DNA of 28,304 nucleotides, taken from Saccoglossus kowalevskii (lineage: Eukaryota; Hemichordata; Enteropneusta; Harrimaniidae). This document shows positions 1 through 11,623 of the stretch, piece after piece (the first letter of the stretch is position 1; the number at the start of each line of letters is the position of its first letter). A program made the position numbers and the translations under genes. A model generated the notes under the pieces. The model worked only from the letters and a program-made list of their open reading frames with translations, had not been told where the DNA came from and ran no database searches. Location: the NCBI RefSeq assembly GCF_000003605.2, contig NW_003127246.1, positions 1 through 28,304 on the forward strand, given 5' to 3'.

Positions 1-2
1 TT

Positions 3-460
3 AACTGTACCTCATTTGTATGGTAAGCAGAATATTGCTGGTAGAACTGACATCCAATGAATACCTACAACTGTTAAACTGTACCTCATTTGTATGATAA
101 GCAGGATATTGTTGGTAGAACTGACATCCAATGAAAACCTACAACTGTTAAACTGTACCTCATTTGTATGGTAAGCAGGATATTGCTAGTAGAACTGACA
201 TCCAATGAAAACCTACAACTGTTAAACTGTACCTCATTTGTATGGTAAGCAGGATATTGCTGGTAGAACTGACATCCAATGAAAACCTACAACTGTTAAA
301 CTGTACCTCATTTGTATGGTAAGCAGGATATTGCTAGTAGAACTGACATCCAATGAAAACCTACAACTGTTAAACTGTACCTCATTGTATGGTAAGCAGG
401 ATATTGCTGTTAGAACTGACATCCAATGAAAACATACAACTGTTAAACTGTACCTCATTT
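3..460 (+). repeat. Higher-order duplicate A, copy 1
   Basis: This 458-bp block is identical to 8290-8747 (offset 8287). It shares private variants that rule out chance similarity of monomers: AATGAATACC at 55-64, TTGTTGGTAG near 109, the one-base-short CTCATTGTAT at 381, and CTGTTAGAAC followed by AAAACATAC. The match ends where the second copy has an extra T. The left end may continue outside the window. Confidence 0.9.
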
Positions 461-1851
461 GTATGGTAAGCAGGATATTGCTAGTAGAACTGATATCCAA
501 TGATAACCTACAACTGTTAAACTGTACCTCATTTGTATGATAAGCAGAATATTGCTGGTAGAACTGATGTCCAATGAAAACCTTACAACTGTTAAACTGT
601 ACCTTTATTTGTATGATAAGCAGGATATTGCTAGTAGAACTGACATCCAATGAAAACCTACAACTGTTAAACTGTACCTCATTTGTATGGTAAGCAGAAT
701 ATTGCTGGTAGAACTGACATCCAATGAAAACCTACAACTGTTAAACTGTACCTCATTTGTATGGTAAGCAGGATATTGCCGGTAGAACTGACATCCAATG
801 AAAACCTACAACTGTTAAACTGTACCTCATTTGTATGGTAAGCTGGATATTGCTAGTAGGACTGACATCCAATGAAAACCTACAACTGTTAAACTGTACC
901 TCATTTGTATGGTAAGCTGGATATTGCTGGTAGAACTGACATCCAATGAAAACCTACAACTGTTAAACTGTACCTCATTTGTATGATAAGCAGGATATTG
1001 CTGGTAGAACTGACATCCAATGAAAACCTACAACTGTTAAACTGTACCTCATTTGTATGGTAAGCAGGATATTGCTGGTAGAACTGACATCCAATGAAAA
1101 AGCTACAACTGTTAAACTGTACCTCATTTGTATGGTAAGCAGGATATTGCTGGTAGAACTGACATCCAATGAAAACCTACAACTGTTAAACTGTACCTCA
1201 TTTGTATGATAAGCAGGATATTGCTAGTAGAACTGACATCCAATGAAAACCTACAACTGTTAAACTGTACCTCATTTGTATGGTAAGCAGGATATTGCCG
1301 GTAGAACTGACATCCAATGAAAACCTACAACTGTTAAACTGTACCTCATTTGTATGGTAAGCTGGATATTGCTAGTAGGACTGATATCCAATGAAAACCT
1401 ACAACTGTTAAACTGTACCTCATTTGTATGGTAAGCTGGATATTGCTGGTAGAACTGACATCCAATGAAAACCTACAACTGTTAAACTGTACCTCATTTG
1501 TATGATAAGCAGGATATTGCTGGTAGAACTGACATCCAATGAAAACCTACAACTGTTAAACTGTACCTCATTTGTATGGTAAGCAGGATATTGCTGGTAG
1601 AACTGACATCCAATGAAAACCTACATCTGTTAAACTGTACCTCATTTGTATGGTAAGCAGGATATGGCTGGTAGAACTGACATCCAATGAAAACCTACAA
1701 CTGTTAAACTGTACCTCATTTGTATGGGAAGCAGGATATTGCTGGTAGAACTGACATCCAATGAAAACCTACAACTGTTAAAGTGTACCTCATTTGTATG
1801 GTAAGCAGGATATTGCTGGTAGAACTGACAACCAATGAAAACCTACAACTG

Positions 1852-1925
1852 TTAAACTGTACCTCATTTGTATGGTAAGCAGGATATTGCTGGTAGAACT
1901 GACATCCAATGAAAACCTACAACTG
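1852..1925 (+). repeat. Reference monomer of the satellite (exact consensus copy)
   Basis: This 74-bp copy matches the majority base at every position, by eye. It has 28 G or C (38%) and no CpG. Notable short motifs are GTAC near the start, GGTAAG (5' splice-donor-like), CCAAT in ACATCCAATGAAAA, and CAACTG followed by TTAAACTGT, which gives a short internal direct repeat AACTGT-TA-AACTGT across the unit boundary. I found no extended internal dyad and no CENP-B-box-like motif. Variable sites in other copies are GGTAAG/GATAAG, CTGG/CTAG, ACATCC/ATGTCC/ACGTCC, CCTACAACTG/CCTAGAAATG and CTACAACTG/ATACAACTG/CTACATCTG. Confidence 0.95.
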
Positions 1926-3844
1926 TTAAACTGTACCTCATTTGTATGGAAAGCAGGATATTGCTAGTAGAACTGACATCCAATGAAAACCTACAACTGT
2001 TAAACTGTACCTCATTTGTATGGTAAGCAGGATGTTGCTGGTAGAACTGACATCCAATGAAAACCTACAACTGTTAAACTGTACCTCATTTGTATGGTAA
2101 GCAGAATATTGCTGGTAGAACTGACATCAAATGAAAACCTACAACTGTTAAACTGTACCTGATTTGTATGGTAAGCAGGATATTGCTGGTAGAACTGACA
2201 TCCAATGAAAACCTACAACTGTTAAACTGTACCTCATTTGTATGGTAAGCAGGATATTGCTGGTAGAACTGATGTCCAATGAAAACCTACAACTGTTAAA
2301 CTGTACCTCATTTGTATGGTAAGCAGGATATTGCTGGTAGAACTGATGTCCAATGAAAACCTAGAAATGTTAAACTGTACCTCATTTGTATGGTAAGCAG
2401 GATATTGCTGGTAGAACTGACATCCAATGAAAACCTACAACTGTTAAACTGTACCTCATTTGTATGGTAAGCAGATATTGCTGGTAAAACTGACATCCAT
2501 GAAAAATCTACAACTGTTAACTGTACCTCATTTGTATGGTAAGCAGGATATTGCTGGTAGAACTGACATCCAATGAAAACCTACAACTGTTGAACTGTAC
2601 CTCATTTGTATGGTAAGCAGGATATTGCTGGTAGAACTGACATCCAATGAAAACCTACAACTGTTAAACTGTACCTCATTTGTATGATAAGCAGGATATT
2701 GCTAGTAGAACTGACATCCAATGAAAACCTACAACTGTTAAACTGTACCTCATTTGTATGGTAAGCAGGATATTGCTGGTAGAACTGACATCCAATGAAA
2801 ACCTACAACTGTTAAACTGTACCTCATTTGTATGATAAGCAGGATATTGCTAGTAGAACTGACATCCAATGAAAACCTACATCTGTTAAACTGTACCTCA
2901 TTTGTATGATAAGCTGGATATTGCTGGTAGAACTGACATCCAATGAAAACCTACAACTGTTAAACTATACCTCATTTGTATGGTAAGCAGGATATTGCTG
3001 GTAGAACTGACATCCAATGAAAACCTACAACTGTTAAACTGTACCTCATTTGTATGGTAAGCAGGATATTGCTGGTAGAACTGACATCCAATGAAAACCT
3101 ACAACTGTTAAACTGTACCTCATTTGTACGATAAGCAGGATATTGCTAGTAGAACTGACATCCAATGAAAACCTACAACTGTTAAACTGTACCTCATTTG
3201 TATGGTAAGCAGGATATTACTGGTAGAACTGACATCCAATGAAAACATACAACTGTTAAACTGTACCTCATTTGTATGGTAAGCAGAATATTGCTGGTAG
3301 AACTGACATCCAATGAAAACCTACACTGTTAAACTGTACCTCATTTGTATGGTAAGCAGGATATTGTTAGTAGAACTGACATCCAATGAAAACCTACAAC
3401 TGTTAAACTGTACCTCATTTGTATGGTAAGCAGGATATTGCTGGTAGAACTGATATCCAATGAAAACCTACAACTGTTAAACTGTACCTCATTTGTATGG
3501 TAAGCAGGATATTGCTGGTAGAACTGATGTCCAATGAAAACCTACAACTGTTAAACTGTACCTCATTTGTATGGTAAGCAGGATATTGCTGGTAGAACTG
3601 ATGTCCAATGAAAACCTAGAAATGTTAAACTGTACCTCATTTGTATGGTAAGCAGGATATTGCTGGTAGAAGTGACATCCAATGAAAACCTACAACTGTT
3701 AAACTGTACCTCATTTGTATGGTAAGCAGGATATTGCTGGTAGAACTGACATCCAATGAAAACCTACAACTGTTAAACTGTACCTCATTTGTATGGTAAG
3801 CAGGATATTGCTGGTAGAACTGACATCCAATGAAAACCTACAAC

Positions 3845-4384
3845 TGTTAAACTGTACCTCATTTGTATGGTAAGCAGGATATTGCTGGTAGAACTGACAT
3901 CCAATGAAAACCTACAACTGTTAAACTGTACCTCATTTGTATGATAAGCAGGATATTGCTAGTAGAACTGACATCAAATGAAAACCTACAACTGTTAAAC
4001 TGTACCTCATTTGTATGGTAAGCAGGATATTGCTGGTAGAACTGACATCCAATGAAAACCTACAACTGTTAAACTGTACCTCATTTGTATGGTAAGCAGA
4101 ATATTGCTGGTAGAACTGACATCCAATGAAAACCTACAACTGTTAAACTGTACCTCATTTGTATGGTAAGCAGGATATTGCTGGTAGAACTGATGTCCAA
4201 TGAAAACCTACAACTGTTAAACTGTATCTCATTTGTATGGTAAGCAGGATATTGCTGGTAGAACTGATGTCCAATGAAAACCTAGAAATGTTAAACTGTA
4301 CCTCATTTGTATGGTAAGCAGGATATTGCTGTAGAACTGACATCCAATAAAAACCTACATCTGTTAAACTGTACCTCATTTGTA
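3845..4384 (+). repeat. Higher-order duplicate B, copy 1
   Basis: This 540-bp block is identical to 5990-6529 (offset 2145, 29 monomers less one base). Shared rare variants are ACATCAAATG (3971), CTGTATCTC (4223), CTAGAAATG (4282), the one-base-short CTGTAGAAC (4329) and CCAATAAAAACC. Related copies of its last monomers occur near 18527-18620 and 27490-27580. Confidence 0.9.
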
Positions 4385-5989
4385 TGGTAAGCAGGATATT
4401 GCTGGTAGAACTGACATCCAATGAAAACCTACAACTGTTAAACTGTACCTGATTTGTATGGTAAGCAGGATATTGCTGGTAGAACTGACATCCAATGAAA
4501 ACCTACAACTGTTAAACTGTACCTCATTTGTATGGTAAGCAGGATATTGCTGGTAGAACTGACGTCCATTGAAAACATACAACTGTTAAACTGTATCTCA
4601 TTTGTATGGTAAGCTGGATATTGCTGGTAGAACTGACATCCAATGAAAACCTACAACTGTTAAACTGTACCTCATTTGTATGGTAAGCAGGATATTGCTG
4701 GTAGAACTGATGTCCAATGAAAACCTACAACTGTTAAACTGTACCTCATTTGTATGGTAAGCAGGATATTGCTGGTAGAACTGCCATCCAATGAAAACCT
4801 ACAACTGTTAAACTGTACCTCATTTGTATGATAAGCAGGATATTGCTAGTAGAACTGACATCCAATGAAAACCTACAACTGTTAAACTGTACCTCATTTG
4901 TATGGTAAGCAGGATATTGCTGGTAGAACTGACATCCAATGAAAACCTACAACTGTTAAACTGTACCTCATTTGTATGGTAAGCAGAATATTGCTGGTAG
5001 AACTGACATCCAATGAAAACCTACAACTGTTAAACTGTACCTCATTTGTATGGTAAGCAGGATATTGCTGGTAGAACTGATGTCCAATGAAAACCTACAA
5101 CTGTTAAACTGTACCTCATTTGTATGGTAAGCAGGATATTGCTGGTAGAACTGATGTCCAATGAAAACCTAGAAATGTTAAACTGTACCTCATTTGTATG
5201 GTAAGCAGGATATTGCTGGTAGAACTGACATCCAATGAAAACCTACAACTGTTAAACTGTACCTCATTTGTATGGTAAGCAGGATATTGCTGGTAGAACT
5301 GACATCCAATGAAAATCTACAACTGTTAAACTGTACCTCATTTGTATGGTAAGCAGGATATTGCTGGTAGAACTGACATCCAATGAAAACCTACATCTGT
5401 TAAACTGTACCTCATTTGTATGGTAAGCAGGATATTGCTGGTAGAACTGACATCCAATGAAAACCTACAACTGTTAAACTGTACCTCATTTGTATGGTAA
5501 GCAGGATATTGCTTGTAGAACTGATATCCAATGAAAACCTACATCTGTTAAACTGTACCTCATTTGTATGGTAAGCAGGATATTGCTGGTAGAACTGACA
5601 TCCAATGAAAACCTACAACTGTTAAACTGTACCTCATTTGTATGATAAGAAGGATATTGCTAGTAGAACTGACATCCAATGAAAACCTACAACTGTTAAA
5701 CTGTACCTCATTTGTATGGTAAGCAGGATATTGCTGGTAGAACTGACATCCAATGAAAACCTACAACTGTTAAACTGTACCTCATTTGTATGGTAACCAG
5801 GATATTGCTGGTAGAACTGATATCCAATGAAAACCTACAACTGTTAAACTGTACCTCATTTGTATGGTAAGCAGGATATTGCTGGTAGAACTGACATCCA
5901 ATGAAAACCTACAACTGTTAAACTGTACCTCATTTGTATGGTAAGCAGGATATTGCTGGTAGAACTGATGTCCAATGAAAACCTAGAAA

Positions 5990-6529
5990 TGTTAAACTGT
6001 ACCTCATTTGTATGGTAAGCAGGATATTGCTGGTAGAACTGACATCCAATGAAAACCTACAACTGTTAAACTGTACCTCATTTGTATGATAAGCAGGATA
6101 TTGCTAGTAGAACTGACATCAAATGAAAACCTACAACTGTTAAACTGTACCTCATTTGTATGGTAAGCAGGATATTGCTGGTAGAACTGACATCCAATGA
6201 AAACCTACAACTGTTAAACTGTACCTCATTTGTATGGTAAGCAGAATATTGCTGGTAGAACTGACATCCAATGAAAACCTACAACTGTTAAACTGTACCT
6301 CATTTGTATGGTAAGCAGGATATTGCTGGTAGAACTGATGTCCAATGAAAACCTACAACTGTTAAACTGTATCTCATTTGTATGGTAAGCAGGATATTGC
6401 TGGTAGAACTGATGTCCAATGAAAACCTAGAAATGTTAAACTGTACCTCATTTGTATGGTAAGCAGGATATTGCTGTAGAACTGACATCCAATAAAAACC
6501 TACATCTGTTAAACTGTACCTCATTTGTA
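5990..6529 (+). repeat. Higher-order duplicate B, copy 2
   Basis: This block is identical to 3845-4384, including ACATCAAATG at 6116 and the CTGTAG short monomer at 6474. The match ends at 6530, where GATAAG replaces GGTAAG. It runs directly into the tandem 8-monomer duplication that begins at 6506. Confidence 0.9.
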
Positions 6530-7004
6530 TGATAAGCAGGATATTGCTGGTAGAACTGACATCCAATGAAAACCTACAACTGTTAAACTGTACCTCATTT
6601 GTATGATAAGCAGGATATTGCTAGTAGAACTGACATCCAATGAAAACCTACAACTGTTAAACTGTACCTCATTTGTATGGTAAGCAGGATATTGCTGGTA
6701 GAACTGACATCCAATGAAAACATGCAACTGTTAAACTGTACCTCATTTGTATGGTAAGCAGAATATTGCTGGTACAACTGACATCCAATGAAAACCTACA
6801 ACTGTTAAACTGTACCTCATTTGTATGGTAAGCAGGATATTGCTGGTAGAACTGATGTCCAATGAAAACCTACAACTGTTAAACTGTACCTCATTTGTAT
6901 GGTAAGCAGGATATTGCTGGTAGAACTGATGTCCAATGAAAACCTAGAAATGTTAAACTGTACCTCATTTGTATGGTAAGCAGGATATTGCTGGTAGAAC
7001 TGAC
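6506..7004 (+). repeat. Tandem 8-monomer unit (592-bp period), copy 1
   Basis: This 499-bp stretch matches 7098-7596 at an offset of exactly 592 bp (8 x 74) with two differences seen: CTGGTAG against CTAGTAG, and GACATCC against GAAATCC. Shared private variants are AAAACATGCAACTG, GCAGAATATTG and CTGGTACAACTG, followed by two GATGTCC monomers, the second carrying CTAGAAATG. Confidence 0.88.
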
Positions 7005-7097
7005 ATCCAATGAAAACCTACAACTGTTGAACTGTACCTCATTTGTATGGTAAGCAGGATATTGCTGGTAGAACTGACATCCAATGAAAACCTACAA

Positions 7098-7596
7098 CTG
7101 TTAAACTGTACCTCATTTGTATGATAAGCAGGATATTGCTAGTAGAACTGACATCCAATGAAAACCTACAACTGTTAAACTGTACCTCATTTGTATGATA
7201 AGCAGGATATTGCTAGTAGAACTGAAATCCAATGAAAACCTACAACTGTTAAACTGTACCTCATTTGTATGGTAAGCAGGATATTGCTGGTAGAACTGAC
7301 ATCCAATGAAAACATGCAACTGTTAAACTGTACCTCATTTGTATGGTAAGCAGAATATTGCTGGTACAACTGACATCCAATGAAAACCTACAACTGTTAA
7401 ACTGTACCTCATTTGTATGGTAAGCAGGATATTGCTGGTAGAACTGATGTCCAATGAAAACCTACAACTGTTAAACTGTACCTCATTTGTATGGTAAGCA
7501 GGATATTGCTGGTAGAACTGATGTCCAATGAAAACCTAGAAATGTTAAACTGTACCTCATTTGTATGGTAAGCAGGATATTGCTGGTAGAACTGAC
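7098..7596 (+). repeat. Tandem 8-monomer unit (592-bp period), copy 2
   Basis: This is the second copy of the 592-bp higher-order unit, adjacent to the first. It carries AAAACATGCAACTG near 7312 and CTGGTACAACTG near 7360. The match ends where this copy has GACGTCC and the first has GACATCC; beyond it, several +1 length changes follow (CTCATTTTG at 7631, CTGTTTAAAC at 7691). Confidence 0.88.
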
Positions 7597-7746
7597 GTCC
7601 AATGAAAACCTACAACTGTTAAACTGTACCTCATTTTGTATGGTAAGCTGGATATTGCTGGTAGAACTGACATCCAATGAAAACCTACAACTGTTTAAAC
7701 TGTACCTCATTTGTATGGTAAGCAGGATATTGCTAGTAGAACTGAC

Positions 7747-8263
7747 ATCCAATGAAAACCTACAACTGTTAAACTGTACCTCATTTGTATGGTAAGCAGG
7801 ATATTGCTGGTAGAACTGACATCCAATGAAAACCTACAACTGTTAAACTGTACCTCATTTGTATGGTAAGCAGGATATTGCTGGTAGAACTGACATCCAA
7901 TGAAAACCTACAACTGTTAAACTGTACCTCATTTGTATGGTAAGCAGGATATTGCTAGTAGAACTGACATCCAATGAAAACCTACAACTGTTAAACTGTA
8001 CCTCATTTGTATGGTAAGCAGGATATTGCTGGTAGAACTGACATCCAATGAAAACCTACAACTGTTAAACTGTACCTCATTTGTATGGTAAGCAGGATAT
8101 TGCTAGTAGAACTGACATCCAATGAAAACCTACAACTGTTAAACTGTACCTCATTTGTATGGTAAGCAGGATATTGCTGGTAGAACTGACATCCAATGAA
8201 AACATACAACTGTTAAACTGTACCTCATTTGTATGGTAAGCAGGATATTGCTGGTAGAACTGA
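7747..8263 (+). repeat. Higher-order duplicate C, copy 1
   Basis: This 517-bp block is identical to 17849-18365 (offset 10102), on the other side of the LTR. Its monomers follow the order CTGG, CTGG, CTAG, CTGG, CTAG, CTGG with AAAACATAC, then CTGG. The variants in it are common ones, so the case for recent shared origin is weaker than for blocks A, B and D. Confidence 0.7.
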
Positions 8264-8289
8264 CATCCAATGAAAACCTACAACTGTTA

Positions 8290-8747
8290 AACTGTACCTC
8301 ATTTGTATGGTAAGCAGAATATTGCTGGTAGAACTGACATCCAATGAATACCTACAACTGTTAAACTGTACCTCATTTGTATGATAAGCAGGATATTGTT
8401 GGTAGAACTGACATCCAATGAAAACCTACAACTGTTAAACTGTACCTCATTTGTATGGTAAGCAGGATATTGCTAGTAGAACTGACATCCAATGAAAACC
8501 TACAACTGTTAAACTGTACCTCATTTGTATGGTAAGCAGGATATTGCTGGTAGAACTGACATCCAATGAAAACCTACAACTGTTAAACTGTACCTCATTT
8601 GTATGGTAAGCAGGATATTGCTAGTAGAACTGACATCCAATGAAAACCTACAACTGTTAAACTGTACCTCATTGTATGGTAAGCAGGATATTGCTGTTAG
8701 AACTGACATCCAATGAAAACATACAACTGTTAAACTGTACCTCATTT
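8290..8747 (+). repeat. Higher-order duplicate A, copy 2
   Basis: This block is identical to 3-460. It includes AATGAATACC near 8342, TTGTTGGTAG near 8396 and the 73-bp monomer with CTCATTGTAT at 8668. Directly to the right the monomer has three extra bases (CTCATTTTGT, GCAAGAATATTTGC), which mark the end of the block. Confidence 0.9.
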
Positions 8748-9488
8748 TGTATGGTAAGCAAGAATATTTGCTGGTAGAACTGACATCCAATGAAAACCTA
8801 CAACTGTTAAACTGTACCTCATTTGTATGGTAAGCAGGATATTGCTGGTAGAACTGACATCTAATGAAAACCTACAACTGTTAAACTGTACCTCATTTGT
8901 ATGGTAAGCAGGATATTGCTGGTAGAACTGACATCCAATGAAAACCTACAACTGTTAAACTGTACCTCATTTGTATGGTAAGCAGGATATTGCTGGTAGA
9001 ACTGATGTCCAATGAAAACCTAGAAATGTTAAACTGTACCTCATTTGTATGGTAAGCAGGATATTGCTGGTAGAACTGACATCCAATGAAAACCTACAAC
9101 TGTTAAACTGTACCTCATTTGTATGGTAAGCAGGATATTGCTGGTAGAACTGACATCCAATGAAAACCTACAACTGTTAAACTGTACCTCATTTGTATGG
9201 TAAGCAGGATATTGCTGGTAGAACTGACATCCAATGAAAACCTACAACTGTTAAACTGTACCTCATTTGTATGATAAGCAGGATATTGCTAGTAGAACTG
9301 ACATCCAATGAAAACCTACAACTGTTAAACTGTACCTCATTTGTATGGTAAGCAGGATATTGCTGGTAGAACTGACATCCAATTAAAACCTACAACTGTT
9401 AAACTGTACCTCATTTGTATGATAAGCAGGATATTGCTAGTAGAACTGACATCCAATGAAAACCTACAACTGTTAAACTGTACCTCAT

Positions 9489-10101
9489 TTGTATGATAAG
9501 CAGGATATTGCTGGTAGAACTGACATCCAATGAAAACCTACAACTGTTAAACTGTACCTCATTTGTATGGTAAGCAGGATATTGCTGGTAGAACTGATGT
9601 CCAATGAAAACCTAGAAATGTTAAACTGTACCTCATTTGTATGGTAAGCAGGATATTGCTGGTAGAACTGACATCCAATGAAAACCTACAACTGTTAAAC
9701 TGTACCTCATTTGTATGGTAAGCAGGATATTGCTGGTAGAACTGACATCCAATGAAAACCTACAACTGTTAAACTGTACCTCATTTGTATGGTAAGCAGG
9801 ATATTGCTGGTAGAACTGACATCCAATGAAAACCTACAACTGTTAAACTGTACCTCATTTGTATGATAAGCAGGATATTGCTAGTAGAACTGACATCCAA
9901 TGAAAACCTACAACTGTTAAACTGTACCTCATTTGTATGGTAAGCAGGATATTGCTGGTAGAACTGACATCCAATGAAAACATACAACTGTTAAACTGTA
10001 CCTCATTTGTATGGTAAGCATAATATTGCTGGTAGAACTGACATCCAATGAAAACCTACAACTGTTAAACTGTACCTCATTTGTATGGTAAGCAGGATAT
10101 T
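9489..10101 (+). repeat. Higher-order duplicate D, copy 1 (886-bp period)
   Basis: This 613-bp stretch matches 10375-10987 at offset 886 (12 monomers less two bases). I saw one difference: GCATAATATTG near 10018 against GCAGAATATTG near 10904. The block contains CTAGAAATG at 9612 and the ordered series CTGG x3, GATAAG/CTAG, CTGG with ACATAC, then the AATATTG monomer. Confidence 0.85.
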
Positions 10102-10374
10102 GCTAGTATAACTGACATCCAATGAAAACCTACAACTGTTAAACTGTACCTCATTTGTATGGTAAGCAGGATATTGCTGGTAGAACTGACATCCAATGAA
10201 AACCTACAACTGTTAAACTGTACCTCATTTGTATGATAAACAGGATATTGCTAGTAGAACTGACATCCAATGAAAACCTACATCTGTTAAACTGTACCTC
10301 ATTTGTATGGTAAACAGATATTGCTGGTACAACTGACATCCAATGAAAACCTACAACTGTTAAACTGTACCTCA

Positions 10375-10987
10375 TTGTATGATAAGCAGGATATTGCTGG
10401 TAGAACTGACATCCAATGAAAACCTACAACTGTTAAACTGTACCTCATTTGTATGGTAAGCAGGATATTGCTGGTAGAACTGATGTCCAATGAAAACCTA
10501 GAAATGTTAAACTGTACCTCATTTGTATGGTAAGCAGGATATTGCTGGTAGAACTGACATCCAATGAAAACCTACAACTGTTAAACTGTACCTCATTTGT
10601 ATGGTAAGCAGGATATTGCTGGTAGAACTGACATCCAATGAAAACCTACAACTGTTAAACTGTACCTCATTTGTATGGTAAGCAGGATATTGCTGGTAGA
10701 ACTGACATCCAATGAAAACCTACAACTGTTAAACTGTACCTCATTTGTATGATAAGCAGGATATTGCTAGTAGAACTGACATCCAATGAAAACCTACAAC
10801 TGTTAAACTGTACCTCATTTGTATGGTAAGCAGGATATTGCTGGTAGAACTGACATCCAATGAAAACATACAACTGTTAAACTGTACCTCATTTGTATGG
10901 TAAGCAGAATATTGCTGGTAGAACTGACATCCAATGAAAACCTACAACTGTTAAACTGTACCTCATTTGTATGGTAAGCAGGATATT
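10375..10987 (+). repeat. Higher-order duplicate D, copy 2, ending at the LTR
   Basis: This block matches 9489-10101 with one difference seen. Its right end coincides with the LTR insertion point. Beyond the LTR the array does not continue the match: copy 1 has CTAGTATAACTGACATCC, while the sequence after the LTR has CTGGTAGAACTGATGTCC. Confidence 0.85.
10983..10987 (+). repeat. Left target-site duplication ATATT
   Basis: The satellite reads ...GCAGGATATT and then departs into TGTCG. The same five bases are repeated directly after the insertion. In an uninterrupted monomer ATATT occurs once, in GGATATTGCTGG, so the second copy was created by the insertion. Confidence 0.85.
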
Positions 10988-11335
10988 TGTCGCGCGCAGT
11001 TATCTAACATGAACAAATTTTACTTTCTGTATGATGTTCTCCAAGCTAGTTTGTAATTTCAGACATTGTTTTGATAACCACGAGTTGAGTCCTGAGAGAC
11101 TAGATCGGTTTCTGTAGCAACCGTGACGCTATATCCAAACGTTCGCTACATTGTTTCCCATTGCGTTCTCGCGGTATTTGTCTGTTTACCGCCCAAAATT
11201 CCCACCAAAGTTCTGCCTCGTGTTAGTCGCGTGTCACTCCTAATATGGAATGACAGCGCTATGTTTCGTTTGTATGCGCCAATCATTAGCGTTGTTTTAT
11301 TTTCGGAACGTTTTGGCATGATATATTCTAGAGTA

Positions 11336-11349
11336 CAAACACGTGTTTG
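11336..11349. promoter_or_regulatory. 14-bp perfect palindrome with CACGTG core
   Basis: CAAACACGTGTTTG reads the same on both strands, and CACGTG (11340-11345) is the canonical E-box bound by bHLH factors. It lies in the presumed U3 region about 215 bp upstream of the TATA-like stretch, a plausible enhancer position. Function is inferred from the motif alone. Confidence 0.35.
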
Positions 11350-11559
11350 GCACTTCTCCGATTAGCTGTCACCGAGACAAATGCCGCTCTAACGTTGACA
11401 ATTACATTAACCAGGCAAAGCGCTGTCGTGAGAAGTCCGATTCAGGCCGTCGCTGTAATTCCTTCTATGGTAGCTTCGCAACTTGATGCTCGTTATGCAC
11501 ACCCTCCTTTCTATGCTCTCTGCGATGCCAACTCCTCATGGAGCTATTATTTAGCGATC

Positions 11560-11570
11560 TATATTTTATA
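11560..11570 (+). promoter_or_regulatory. TATA-like element in the LTR
   Basis: The stretch TATATTTTATA lies in the last third of the insertion, 48 bp before AATAAA. In LTRs a TATA box about 30 bp upstream of the R region is common, which would place a start site at about 11590-11605. The assignment rests on position and base content only. Confidence 0.45.
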
Positions 11571-11617
11571 CCAAGAAGTATTTGCTGTACAACGTATTGA
11601 TGTTCATGTTGAGTACA

Positions 11618-11623
11618 AATAAA
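11618..11623 (+). promoter_or_regulatory. Polyadenylation signal AATAAA in the LTR
   Basis: A canonical AATAAA lies within GTACAAATAAACC, downstream of the TATA-like stretch and about 155 bp before the end of the insertion. This matches the U3-R-U5 order for an element on the + strand. A reverse-strand AATAAA also exists (TTTATT at 11296-11301) but I saw no good TATA candidate placed for it. Confidence 0.5.

Larger units (their letters stand above)
1..10987 (+). repeat. 74-bp tandem satellite array, block 1 (about 148 monomers)
   Basis: Consecutive head-to-tail copies of a 74-bp unit fill this interval without unrelated sequence. Each unit runs from TTAAACTGTACCTCATTTG through TGGTAAGCAGGATATTGC and TAGAACTGACATCCAATG to CCTACAACTG; the copy at 1852-1925 equals the consensus. 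Most units differ from it by only a few substitutions, and length changes are rare, mostly 1 bp (for example 382-387 lacks one T). No unit is inverted. The consensus has no CpG. The length is not a multiple of three and each unit contains stops, so this is non-coding satellite DNA, of the kind found in centromeric, pericentromeric or other heterochromatic blocks. Which of these applies cannot be told from the sequence. The array continues past the left edge of the window. Confidence 0.98.

Noticed and set aside
7565-7795. A 76-codon plus-strand open frame
   Set aside because: It arises from +1 length changes in consecutive monomers (7631-7636 and 7691-7696) that avoid the usual stops. The peptide is three repeats of the satellite read in one phase.
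11123-11365. An 80-codon open frame in the insertion
   Set aside because: It begins at GTG, which is not a normal eukaryotic start. It shows no recognisable domain and lies in the presumed U3 of the LTR, where open frames of this size occur by chance.
11347-11622. A 91-codon open frame in the insertion
   Set aside because: It begins at TTG, overlaps the previous frame, runs across the TATA-like stretch and ends inside the AATAAA region. I recognise no retroviral gag, pol or accessory feature in it.
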